Positions 1 to 7,035 of a DNA stretch of 22,620 nt are shown piece by piece (the first letter of the stretch is position 1; the number at the start of each line of letters is the position of its first letter). The notes under the pieces are model-generated. The model worked only from the letters and a program-made list of their open reading frames with translations, was not told where the DNA came from and did no database searches. This stretch comes from a virus: the IMG/VR virus record IMGVR_UViG_3300044800_000123, positions 1 to 22,620 of that record; one strand, given 5' to 3'. The translations under genes were made by a program, and so were the position numbers.

Positions 1-199
1 CGCGCTGCATCTCCGGGTACTGGATCGCCATCGCGAGCAGGAAATCCACAGTCACGTCGTCCATCTCTCCCACGTCCCACATCGTGACGACCGGCCCGCC
101 GTGGAGCTGGTTGCACAGGCGGGCGATGCGCAGACTTCGAATGTTCGGGTTTTCAACCGGCGCCCCTTCCGAAAGGGCAATCAGGTCGTCGGTCAGGAT
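1..199 (-). CDS. Tail assembly chaperone, -1 frameshift extension (GpT-like), partial
   Basis: This is the -1 frame entered after the A AAA AAA heptamer at 199-205. It stays open for about 66 codons to the window edge, beginning ILTDDLIALSEGAP and reaching FLLAMAIQYPEMQR. In many siphophages the protein downstream of the tail tube is made as a short form (G) and a -1 frameshifted long form (GT) that chaperones tape-measure assembly. Position, slippery site and an open -1 frame all fit that arrangement. The extension has no obvious start of its own, so I infer it is made only as a fusion. Its end lies beyond the window. Confidence 0.72.
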   Translation of the reverse strand, partial: MLTDDLIALSEGAPVENPNIRSLRIARLCNQLHGGPVVTMWDVGEMDDVTVDFLLAMAIQYPEMQR

Positions 200-687
200 T
201 TTTTTGCTTGCGCGCGATATTCGTTGTGCGCATCCCAGCACTTGCGATGCAGCCATTCCCAGAAGCCCGGATCGTTCTCGACGCAATATTTCATCAGCGT
301 TTCGACATCCTCCGGCGTCCAGTGCGTGGCCGGGTCCGGGTTCTGCGACCAGGTCTCGGCCCACCAGGCGTTGATCTGCCGCTCGCATTCCTGCAGCCAG
401 CTCTTCAGGTCCTCCGGTTTGTAGGGGAGATCTGCCGTCGGATCTTTTTTCTCTTCCATGTTTTTCACCGACTTGTCGCGGTTCTCCCGCAGCATCCGAA
501 CCAGATCCTCCGAGCGTACCCGCAGCGCCTGATATTTCACCTTGTGCGTCTCGGTCGGATTGACCCACATCCAGACGCGCTTGGCCGCGTTCTCGGCGGA
601 CGGATCCGCGAGAGCGGCCGCCGTCTCCGGGTTGTAATCGGCAAACTCGATCGGACGAGCCACCCTGGGAAGTCGTATCGTCTGCAT
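193..687 (-). CDS. Tail assembly chaperone (GpG-like), short form
   Basis: A 164-residue acidic protein lying directly downstream of the tail tube gene. The start at 687 (MQTIRLPRV) is chosen because GGAGG lies 9 nt upstream; an in-frame ATG at 714 gives nine more residues but lacks an evident SD. The C-terminus is rich in Trp and charged residues and ends in AQAKKS at a run of seven A on the coding strand. No sequence motif defines the function. The assignment rests on synteny with the lambda G/GT locus and on the slippery heptamer just before the stop. A 119-nt gap separates it from the tail tube gene; I see nothing clear in that gap except GC-rich imperfect inverted repeats. Confidence 0.7.
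   Translation of the reverse strand: MQTIRLPRVARPIEFADYNPETAAALADPSAENAAKRVWMWVNPTETHKVKYQALRVRSEDLVRMLRENRDKSVKNMEEKKDPTADLPYKPEDLKSWLQECERQINAWWAETWSQNPDPATHWTPEDVETLMKYCVENDPGFWEWLHRKCWDAHNEYRAQAKKS
199..205 (-). other. -1 ribosomal frameshift site A AAA AAA
   Basis: In the frame of the 193-687 gene the codons read GCA AAA AAA TCC TGA. The heptamer therefore has canonical X XXY YYZ phasing, two codons before the stop. A -1 slip enters a frame open to the window edge. This matches the classical programmed frameshift of siphophage tail assembly chaperone genes. I did not evaluate a downstream stimulatory structure. Confidence 0.7.
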
Positions 688-806
688 GTGCTTAAGCCTC
701 CAATTTTTAGCCATAGGTAAAGATCATGGTTCCCGGTACCCCGGCCCCGCAGCCGCCCGTTTCCTGCCGGTAACGGCGCATCCACGGACCGCCGGAGAAC
801 GCCGGA

Positions 807-1838
807 TTACATCGTCAGCGAGTTGGTCGTGACGAGGCACTTGATCCCCGTCGCGCCGGTCACATCATAGGTCCCGTGCAGAACCGCCTGGGTGATGTTG
901 TTGCCGCGGTCCTCGGAGGACAGCGGGGTCACGGATTCCCAGAACCCGCTGATATCCAGCGTCAGGTTGTGTGGCGTGCCGGTGCCGATCACCGCGCCGG
1001 TGATGGTCAGCCGCACGACGGCCAGAGTCTGGGCGGCATGCGCGTCGCGGATGGCGTTCGCCAGGTCGGTGCCCTCGAGATCGAAGGTGGCCCTGACGTC
1101 GATATCGCCCTCGCCATGCGTGGTGAAGAACTTGTCCGCGGTGCCTAAGAACTTCGGATGTACGCCGGTCGGGATCTCGACGTCGAACTTCCGCAGGGAG
1201 TTGACCTGCTCAGTCTTGCCCACATCCGTCCAACTCGGATCGACGTAGATCCGCGCTGTTTTGGCGTTCATCGGTTCGACTGCCAGCAGCCCAAGCGCGC
1301 CGGTGAAGGCCTTCTTCGTGATCTGCCGGCCGAAGTATTCGCCCTCGAGATTGACGGGCGAGTCGCCCTGCCCCTGCGCGACCGCGCCGGTGAGCTTCAG
1401 ACGCGAGAACATGCAATATTCCGACACGAAGGCCTGAACGTTGTCGCCGTATTCGATCGAAAGGCTGTCCGGCGTGTTGTTGCCCGTCATCGACGGCGTG
1501 AAAGTCCACAGGTAATCATTCTGCAGCGCCGTGGTCATGGTGGCCGTGACATCGCCCTTCAGGCCGCAGGAGAACAGAAACGGCAGCGCCTGGAAGTACC
1601 CGTTGGAGATTTTTAGCGTTCCCTGGGCCAGGTACTGGTAGATGATCCCGCGCATGCTCTTCATGCGCACGCCCAGCGCATCCTCCGGATAGTTCGGCTT
1701 GCGATCGCTGTCCACCGCGAACACGTCGCCCAGGAGGATCTTCTGCGCCGCGATGATCGTGCCGTGGGTGGTCTTGACTTCCTTGCCGTACTGGATCTTC
1801 GAGAAGCAGCGTTCTCCGAAAACGGTGGGACTGGTCAT
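807..1838 (-). CDS. Major tail protein (tail tube)
   Basis: A 343-residue protein in the slot between the neck/completion genes and the tail assembly chaperone, where siphophages encode the tail tube subunit. The sequence is beta-rich with alternating hydrophobics and many Thr and Gly residues, and it has no catalytic motif, as expected for a tube protein. Its ATG overlaps the stop of the upstream small gene in an ATGA, and GGAGGAGG lies just upstream, so the start is well supported. The function is inferred from gene order, size and composition rather than from a diagnostic motif. A minor structural protein is the main alternative. Confidence 0.65.
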   Translation of the reverse strand: MTSPTVFGERCFSKIQYGKEVKTTHGTIIAAQKILLGDVFAVDSDRKPNYPEDALGVRMKSMRGIIYQYLAQGTLKISNGYFQALPFLFSCGLKGDVTATMTTALQNDYLWTFTPSMTGNNTPDSLSIEYGDNVQAFVSEYCMFSRLKLTGAVAQGQGDSPVNLEGEYFGRQITKKAFTGALGLLAVEPMNAKTARIYVDPSWTDVGKTEQVNSLRKFDVEIPTGVHPKFLGTADKFFTTHGEGDIDVRATFDLEGTDLANAIRDAHAAQTLAVVRLTITGAVIGTGTPHNLTLDISGFWESVTPLSSEDRGNNITQAVLHGTYDVTGATGIKCLVTTNSLTM

Positions 1839-2047
1839 GGCTTATCCTCCTCCGCCGGCTGGGCGGTGACAGCGTGAGTGTCGGTGACTTCGCGGTAGGA
1901 GCCGTTCTTCAGCGCCGCCTGGAGCACATCCAGCACGCCGAGGGCGCGGGCTTCCTCTTCGGTGACGTCGTGCGGGAGGCCGGCGATTCCCAGCCCGTCC
2001 CCGCAGTAGTGGAATTTCCGTGGAAATGATTCTTTGATTTTTGGCAT
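1835..2047 (-). CDS. Small conserved-type phage protein, unknown function
   Basis: A 70-residue protein between a tail-completion-type gene and the tail tube. It has a strong SD (GAGGAGG, 5 nt before ATG) and its stop overlaps the tail tube start (ATGA), so it is clearly translated in the virion operon. The central segment LPHDVTEEEARALGVLD is a short acidic helical stretch. Small proteins of this sort often sit beside tail tube genes in siphophages. I do not recognise a domain and assign no function. Confidence 0.6.
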   Translation of the reverse strand: MPKIKESFPRKFHYCGDGLGIAGLPHDVTEEEARALGVLDVLQAALKNGSYREVTDTHAVTAQPAEEDKP

Positions 2048-2057
2048 GCGAGCCTCC

Positions 2058-2519
2058 TCAATTGCCGAGCGTAATTTCGCCGCTGGTGTTTTCCTTAACC
2101 CACCAGTTGGCGACCAATCCCAGGTGTTCCTCTTCGGATCCGTACTGCAGCTTCACCGGGCCGACGATCGAGTTCTCGGTCTCGAGCGCGCAGTAGGCCA
2201 CCTTGTTGCCCAACGTCCGGTGCAACGCAAAGACGTCGCGGATCCGCCGGATGGAGTGCAGGACCTCCGGCAACTGGTCCCGGTTCGTGTTCTTGGTCAG
2301 GTGATATTCGATCGACCCCGTGATAATGTCGAAACAGGGGCCGGTGCCGTACTGGATGTCCACCCTGCGCACGAACGTCAGCGCGCAGGGAATATTGTCG
2401 AGGCTCAGGGAAGCCGGGAATTCGGACTTCTCGTAAAGCCGGAAGCCGCGCACCGGTTTCCCGTTGAACGTGATTTCGGTCGAGCGCACCAGTTCGTCGA
2501 TCCAGTTCTCAAGGGCCAT
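2058..2519 (-). CDS. Putative tail completion / neck protein
   Basis: A 153-residue protein following the gp10-like gene and overlapping it by 11 nt. The start at 2519 is preceded by AGGA at somewhat long spacing (about 11 nt), consistent with coupling to the upstream gene. The N-terminus (MALENWIDELVRSTEITFNG) and the overall alpha/beta character suit a tail completion or head-tail joining protein, which usually occupies this slot. No motif proves it. Function is inferred from the order connector, gp10-like, this gene, small gene, tail tube. Confidence 0.5.
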   Translation of the reverse strand: MALENWIDELVRSTEITFNGKPVRGFRLYEKSEFPASLSLDNIPCALTFVRRVDIQYGTGPCFDIITGSIEYHLTKNTNRDQLPEVLHSIRRIRDVFALHRTLGNKVAYCALETENSIVGPVKLQYGSEEEHLGLVANWWVKENTSGEITLGN

Positions 2520-3027
2520 TGATTTTCATGTCCTTCAGGATGGCGTCGGCCGCTTCCAGGAAGAAGCCGGTGATCCGTTCGACAGAGACGGCCAGTGCCT
2601 TGGCCAGGAAGAACCGTCCCTGGACGCCTTTGCGCGCGATGCTGCGGGCGATGACAAACGCCACGCCCCGCACGTCGGCCTCGGGCACGCCCAACTTCAG
2701 TTCCACCCAGCGCATGAGCGCCTCGACCGGCGGCATCTTGCCGGGCTGCCGGCCGCGCTCCATCACCGACGGATAGGGTGAATCCAGGTTGCTGCCCACC
2801 TGGCCGGTGATCTCGCTGCCGGCATTCGCGTTCACCTTCGAGCTGATCGATCGCCGCATGTGCCCCATGAAGACCGGGGCGTTTTCCTTCCCGGCGCCCT
2901 CGACCAGGAGCACCGACTTCGACATGGCGGTTACCAGATGGATCCGCATCCGGCTGTCGTAGGTCGCCAGCTTTGCGATCTGTTCATCGAGGCCCGGCGC
3001 CTGGACGTCGTAGGTAAGGTTGCTCAT
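2509..3027 (-). CDS. HK97 gp10-like neck / tail component
   Basis: A 172-residue protein starting at 3027, where its ATG overlaps the connector stop (ATGA). A longer in-frame reading exists upstream but only as a shadow of the connector gene. The order of features resembles HK97 gp10-type minor tail/neck proteins: a helical N-terminus; then APVFMGHMRRSISSKV; then a segment with PYPSVMERGRQPGK; then a C-terminal helical region around GRFFLAKALAVSVERI. In that family the central Y...E.G pattern and a late hydrophobic helix are typical. These proteins act at the head-tail junction. The family call is by pattern memory and moderately sure. Confidence 0.65.
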   Translation of the reverse strand: MSNLTYDVQAPGLDEQIAKLATYDSRMRIHLVTAMSKSVLLVEGAGKENAPVFMGHMRRSISSKVNANAGSEITGQVGSNLDSPYPSVMERGRQPGKMPPVEALMRWVELKLGVPEADVRGVAFVIARSIARKGVQGRFFLAKALAVSVERITGFFLEAADAILKDMKINGP

Positions 3028-4031
3028 GGCCGCACGATCCGGTAATGCCCGAGGATCCGGTTGATGGCATCCTTCGGAAGTTCGTTGAAGTAAAACGTCT
3101 CGCCGGTTTCGGCGTTGCCGATCCGGCCGGCGAACGAGCTCTCTGCCTTCTTGAGCATCAACGCGGCGATCTCCCGCGCCAGGTAGTTCACGTCGTCCGG
3201 GATGGCCATCCGGCTGATCGGCGTCGTGGCCAGGTGCGCCGCGGCCACCGTACCATTGCACCCGCGGTCAACCGCGTAGGTGCGCAACACATACACGTCC
3301 GCGTTGGTAAGATGTGCAACCCGCGTTGTCTGATTCCATCCGCGCTTCGCCAACGCGGTGTTGGTTTGTACCTCGACGCATTTCATCTGCTCGAAGTCGA
3401 TCCGCAGCACCTCGCCGGCTTTCACCTTCGTCCCATCCAGTGTCAGCACGGTCTCCTGGCTGCTGTCCAGCGCCTGGTTGGTGTTGGTCGCGCTATCGGA
3501 GAACGCTCCGGAAGCCGTGACCAGGAGCTGCTCGGATTCGATCTTCAGTGTCATGCCGGGCGAGATCTTCGACCCGTCCGAGAAAGCGATCGAGGCATCG
3601 CCTATCAGCACGTTGCCCGGCAGGGTCTGGCCGGTGTCCTCCGACGCGCCGTAGAGCCCCCACGTGCCGGTGATCACGATCTCCTCGTCGACCTCGAACC
3701 GCGTCCGGGTTCCGTCGGAGGCCATCTGCACGCAGGTGTACGGCCCGTCCTCCCAGTGCTTGTTGCGCGGCAGTAGGTCGTAGTCGCCCGGGCCCAGCGC
3801 CACGCCGTCGACGGTGATCGAGGAAACAGACAGCAGGGGCGGGATGAAGAGTCTGTCGAAACCCATCCCCAGGAACGTCTTGGCTGCCGTCGCCGGCAGA
3901 AACTCACCCGCCTGGTCGTCGATCCAGCGCGAGGCGGCGCGGATGTGCTTCATCATCGCCGCTTCGCTCGAGCAGCCGGCCAGGCTCAGGTCGTCGATCA
4001 CTTCCGCGATGTTGCAGTACAATCGTTTCAT
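3024..4031 (-). CDS. Head-tail connector protein (gp6-like) with inserted beta-rich domain
   Basis: A 335-residue protein. The N-terminal part (YCNIAEVIDDLSLAG, then helices with ASRWIDDQAGEF) and the C-terminal part (helix ending NRILGHYRIVRP) look like the helical halves of a gp6-type connector/adaptor, which is usually only about 100-200 residues. Between them is a Gly/Asp/Thr-rich insertion. Within it, DGSKISPGMTLKIESEQLLV and DGTKVKAGEVLRIDFEQMKC look like an internal duplication, and the second half ends in RGCNGTVAAAH, a pattern I associate with phage structural proteins. The SD-like GGGGAT lies 3 nt before ATG. The connector role is inferred from position after capsid genes and before the gp10-like gene. 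Confidence 0.6.
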   Translation of the reverse strand: MKRLYCNIAEVIDDLSLAGCSSEAAMMKHIRAASRWIDDQAGEFLPATAAKTFLGMGFDRLFIPPLLSVSSITVDGVALGPGDYDLLPRNKHWEDGPYTCVQMASDGTRTRFEVDEEIVITGTWGLYGASEDTGQTLPGNVLIGDASIAFSDGSKISPGMTLKIESEQLLVTASGAFSDSATNTNQALDSSQETVLTLDGTKVKAGEVLRIDFEQMKCVEVQTNTALAKRGWNQTTRVAHLTNADVYVLRTYAVDRGCNGTVAAAHLATTPISRMAIPDDVNYLAREIAALMLKKAESSFAGRIGNAETGETFYFNELPKDAINRILGHYRIVRP

Positions 4032-4043
4032 GCGATCCCCGGA

Positions 4044-4073
4044 TCAGGGGCGGGTTTCGATTCCCGCCCCTGA
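4044..4073 (-). other. Perfect intergenic hairpin (11-bp stem)
   Basis: An uninterrupted 11-bp inverted repeat (TCAGGGGCGGG / CCCGCCCCTGA, 8-nt loop) fills the 45-nt gap between the 4077-4535 gene and the connector gene. No T-run follows on the transcribed strand, so it is not a standard intrinsic terminator. It may be an mRNA-stabilising or processing element, but that is inference. Confidence 0.5.
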
Positions 4074-4076
4074 AGA

Positions 4077-4535
4077 TTAGAGAGCGTAGGCGAAGACGCC
4101 GAAGGTGTGCGCGACCGCCGTGTTGTTTACTTGCGTCCAGCGGGCGCGGATTTGCGATCCGATCATGAGAGCGCGCGTCACGCCGGCGGCCGCATCGGCA
4201 GTCCCGTCGAAGGTGACAGCTCCGGGTGCACCGTTGGGACTTAGGAGACCCAACTCTTTCCGGGCGGCTCCGTTTCCTGCTTGCTGGGTGAAGTGGATTG
4301 CATTCAGCCAGGTCGTTCCGTCGGCTGCCAGCACATCCACGAACACATCCAGCGTATCCGCGGCCACTTGCGCCGAGACGGTGATATTCAGCAGGATTTC
4401 GAACACCTTGCGTTCGCCCTGGGTGGCTACCGCCGTTCCCACCGCGTTGGTAACCGCGCCGGAAACGATGTCCAGCGGCTTCAGGACGATGGCTTCGCCT
4501 TGGCTTAGATCAACTCCTCTTCCACTGGAAGGCAT
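4077..4535 (-). CDS. Virion structural protein, unknown function
   Basis: A 152-residue protein in the virion operon with a clear SD (GGGAGG, about 6 nt before ATG at 4535). It is beta-rich, with segments such as VFEILLNITVSAQVAADTLD and RARWTQVNNTAVAHTFGVFA, and resembles a small all-beta structural domain. No catalytic or membrane signal is visible. It is the third of three small structural genes between capsid and connector, so a decoration, head fibre or neck protein is possible. I cannot choose among them. Confidence 0.5.
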   Translation of the reverse strand: MPSSGRGVDLSQGEAIVLKPLDIVSGAVTNAVGTAVATQGERKVFEILLNITVSAQVAADTLDVFVDVLAADGTTWLNAIHFTQQAGNGAARKELGLLSPNGAPGAVTFDGTADAAAGVTRALMIGSQIRARWTQVNNTAVAHTFGVFAYAL

Positions 4536-4549
4536 AGGTCACCTCCCGC

Positions 4550-5017
4550 TTACACGGCCGCGATATAGGCGCCGACATCGATCGGCATCCAACGAACCTG
4601 CCACTTGACGCTCCCGGTGTTCGTCGCGCCGAGTATTAGGTCCAGGTATCCCGGTCGAAGGACGACCGGGTTCGGTTGGCCGCCGACGCCACCCGCAAGC
4701 GCCATAACCAGCGCGGTCGCGGCGAGCCCGGAGATCGTGAACAACGACCCGACTTCTTTGCCGGTGATGTCGGACGTGGCGCACAGATCGACGGCGGTTC
4801 CAACATCCGGCGTGGCCGTAAGTTTCGCGGTGCACGCCTGGGTCTGGATGATCGTCGTCACTTCTCCAAGGATCAATCCAAGGGCCACCCGACCGACATA
4901 TGTTCGGAACAGATGGATCGTGCCACCCGCGACGATGGAGGCGGTGGCACGTTCTACCGGCATTCCAAAACGCATTAGGGTCGCGAGGTCGAGATCTGGG
5001 TTTTGCAGCTGAGGCAT
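4550..5017 (-). CDS. Virion structural protein, unknown function
   Basis: A 155-residue protein with start at 5017, preceded by GGAAAGGAAAAG. The sequence is hydrophobic and glycine/alanine-rich, with beta-like stretches (VALGLILGEVTTIIQTQA; ALVMALAGGVGGQPNP) and a C-terminus resembling a jelly-roll strand pair (YLDLILGATNTGSVKWQV). No family is recognised. It sits in the capsid-proximal group of three small genes and is most likely a head-associated structural protein. Confidence 0.5.
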   Translation of the reverse strand: MPQLQNPDLDLATLMRFGMPVERATASIVAGGTIHLFRTYVGRVALGLILGEVTTIIQTQACTAKLTATPDVGTAVDLCATSDITGKEVGSLFTISGLAATALVMALAGGVGGQPNPVVLRPGYLDLILGATNTGSVKWQVRWMPIDVGAYIAAV

Positions 5018-5034
5018 TTTTCACTTTTCCTTTC

Positions 5035-5066
5035 CGGGCGGCCCTCCCTCTCGAGAGAGCCGCCCG
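5035..5066 (-). other. Intergenic hairpin with nested palindrome
   Basis: CGGGCGGC and GCCGCCCG form an 8-bp stem enclosing the palindrome CTCTCGAGAG, in the gap between the 5101-5586 gene and the 4550-5017 gene. No U-tract follows on the minus-strand transcript. Like the hairpins at 4044 and 5601 it lies immediately before a ribosome binding site. The role is unknown. Confidence 0.4.
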
Positions 5067-5100
5067 TACATTCGTTTGCGTCGTCCTGCGATCGCTGCGC

Positions 5101-5586
5101 TTAGTCCACGACTGCGGTCGAAGGTGTGGCGCTCGGATAGGCCGCCTGGAGGTAGAACTGCGCTTCGGTGATGTTTGCGGCGTTGGAGGCGCCGGTGATC
5201 ACGCTCAGGCAGTCGAACCCGTTGGCGACGTCGAGCGACGCCGGATCGATCTGGAACACGATCTGCTTGATTTTTACGCCGGCATCGGTGGTATAGGACA
5301 CCGCGGCGGTGCGGCGCACGAAGGCGTCGCTGGCTGCACAGTCCAGGTCGGACCAGATCGGCACGACGTTGGTGATGGCCTTATGGCCGGTGTTCACGAT
5401 GGCGGTCGCCTGTTCCACGGTGATCGCGATCGTGGCGGCGTTCCCCTGGGTGATGTGGAGAACGATCCAGGCCATCACGGTGTCTTTCAACGTCACGACG
5501 GCGCTGGTGCGCCCGCCCGCATCGGCCGCGGGAGCGAGAGCGTTGACGATCTTGCAGTGTTCCGGAAGACAAAACGGCATTGGCAT
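5101..5586 (-). CDS. Head-associated structural protein, unknown function
   Basis: A 161-residue protein directly downstream of the major capsid gene. The start MPMPFCLPEH at 5586 is set by AAGGAG 8 nt upstream; the in-frame extension to 5634 lacks an SD. The pattern is beta-rich, with IVLHITQGNAATIAITVEQA, a conserved-looking Trp-Ser-Asp segment, then IVFQIDPASLDVANGFDCLS and a final strand pair. I have seen proteins of this shape beside capsid genes in other prophages but do not know a function. A head decoration or fibre protein is a reasonable guess. Confidence 0.55.
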   Translation of the reverse strand: MPMPFCLPEHCKIVNALAPAADAGGRTSAVVTLKDTVMAWIVLHITQGNAATIAITVEQATAIVNTGHKAITNVVPIWSDLDCAASDAFVRRTAAVSYTTDAGVKIKQIVFQIDPASLDVANGFDCLSVITGASNAANITEAQFYLQAAYPSATPSTAVVD

Positions 5587-5600
5587 TTTCTTTTCTCCTT

Positions 5601-5628
5601 GGGGCTGGCCCCGATCGAGGCCAACCCC
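5601..5628 (-). other. Intergenic hairpin between capsid and next gene
   Basis: GGGGCTGGCC and GGCCAACCCC pair over ten positions with one mismatch around an 8-nt loop. The hairpin lies after the capsid stop (5659 on the minus strand) and before the SD of the 5101-5586 gene. No U-tract follows, so complete termination is unlikely. It could tune relative expression of capsid and downstream genes. Confidence 0.4.
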
Positions 5629-5658
5629 ACTCAAAAACGGAAAGGAATTACCTGCGAA

Positions 5659-7032
5659 TTACGCACGCACGGCCAGGGTCACGAACGGGCTGAGCGTATT
5701 GGCTCCCTTGGCCGGGGTGAGGGCCGACTTCCACAGCGACCGGCCCGTTGTCCGGAAGGTGAACCGGAAACAGGACTCGTCGGTCAGGAAGGCGACGTGG
5801 ATCGAGAGATCGGATTGGACGTCTCCCTTGTCCGAGATGGCGTATTCGCCGAAGTTGGCCAAGGTGATGTCGCCCTGGGTGCCGCAGGTTTCGGCGGGCT
5901 CGATGATGACCACCGGCCGACCCTTCAGGCGCCCGTAGGGAACGTCCGCAAGACCACCGGGCGGCAGATAAACCGGAACCCCGCCCAGACCGACGGTCAG
6001 GGAGAGCGCGTCGAGTTGCGGCTCGACGTCCTGGTTGATCAACCACACGGCGTTCGCCCGTCCCGGCGCCCAGCAGCGCGACCACATTTTGCTGATGTTC
6101 GGCTGCGTGACGGTGGCCGCCACCTGACCGGCTTCTTTGGCCACCACGACCAGGGAGGCGGATTTCTGGATGCCTTCCGGGCAGCCCACTCCGGTGCCGG
6201 TGAAGATGGCCTCGTTGAGCATGTAGGCCATCTCATCGGCGGCCGCCTGACTGATCAGGCTGTTCATGGCCGCGATATCGGAGAGCTCTTCGTCGGTGGC
6301 GTAGTGCACGATCATCATCTTGTTCAGCCGCAGGTCCACCTCGCCGAAGGTCGGCTTTGTTGCCGTCGCGGCGACGCTGGGTGCCACCCAGTAACCCTGC
6401 ATCCCGCCCCAGCGCGAACCGGTGACGCGGGAGGTCTCGTCGACGACCTTGATGTGGATCCCGTTGGAGTTGGGGCCCACGGAGAACTTCCGGCACCGGC
6501 TCGCCAGGTCGGAAGCGCCGTATCCCTTCGAGTACAGCGCGTACGCGAAGGACGCTTCGAGCAACGCCCCGCCTTCGGAGAAGACTTCCTCGTTGCTCCC
6601 GGACGCCTTCACTTTGTACAGGCGCTCGTCGTCCCCCTGGCCGGTATAGTGGTTCTTGATGGCCATGAGCTGCTCGCCCATGCAGGAGAAGATCGGCTTC
6701 GGGAGTTTCGGGGCGGATGGAATGCGCCGAGATTTCACCGACGCGGCGCCTTCTCCACCGGAAGCCGGCTGTTCCTCCTCTTCGTCCCCTTCCTCCGGAC
6801 CGTTCTTGAAGGCCGAAATGCGCGTGGCGGGGGCTTTCAGTTTCTCTTCGGCCGCCTCGTTCCGCGCATGATCATCCGCCTGCGCCATGAGACGATCGCA
6901 TTCGTCCTGGTGCACGCGGAACTGCTTGGCTTCGGCCTCCGTCAGGGTTGTCTTCCCTTCGGTGATGGCCTTCGCCTTTTTCAGCTCCTCAGCCGCAAGG
7001 TTGCGGAGCTCCATGCTTTTTTTGCTCGCCAT
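5659..7032 (-). CDS. Major capsid protein, HK97 fold
   Basis: A 457-residue protein directly after the prohead protease, with SD GAGG before the ATG at 7032. The first roughly 115 residues are charged and helical (MASKKSMELRNLAAEELKKA, later an EEGDEEEEQ patch), which fits a delta/scaffolding domain removed by the protease. The remainder has the HK97-type layout: glycine-rich E-loop region, a long helix around TDEELSDIAAMNSLISQAAA, LINQDVEPQLDAL, and PGGLADVPYGRLKGRPVV, the common P-domain segment of phage capsids. It forms the icosahedral shell. The assignment is strong on pattern and synteny; the cleavage site is not determined. Confidence 0.85.
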   Translation of the reverse strand: MASKKSMELRNLAAEELKKAKAITEGKTTLTEAEAKQFRVHQDECDRLMAQADDHARNEAAEEKLKAPATRISAFKNGPEEGDEEEEQPASGGEGAASVKSRRIPSAPKLPKPIFSCMGEQLMAIKNHYTGQGDDERLYKVKASGSNEEVFSEGGALLEASFAYALYSKGYGASDLASRCRKFSVGPNSNGIHIKVVDETSRVTGSRWGGMQGYWVAPSVAATATKPTFGEVDLRLNKMMIVHYATDEELSDIAAMNSLISQAAADEMAYMLNEAIFTGTGVGCPEGIQKSASLVVVAKEAGQVAATVTQPNISKMWSRCWAPGRANAVWLINQDVEPQLDALSLTVGLGGVPVYLPPGGLADVPYGRLKGRPVVIIEPAETCGTQGDITLANFGEYAISDKGDVQSDLSIHVAFLTDESCFRFTFRTTGRSLWKSALTPAKGANTLSPFVTLAVRA

Positions 7033-7035
7033 ATC

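Noticed and set aside
537-785. An 82-codon minus-strand frame near the tail chaperone
   Set aside because: Arg/Pro-rich shadow overlapping the 193-687 gene in another frame, with no SD-supported role.
4044-4073. Hairpin as an intrinsic terminator
   Set aside because: The stem is perfect, but no U-tract follows on either strand, and the genes on both sides belong to the same virion operon.
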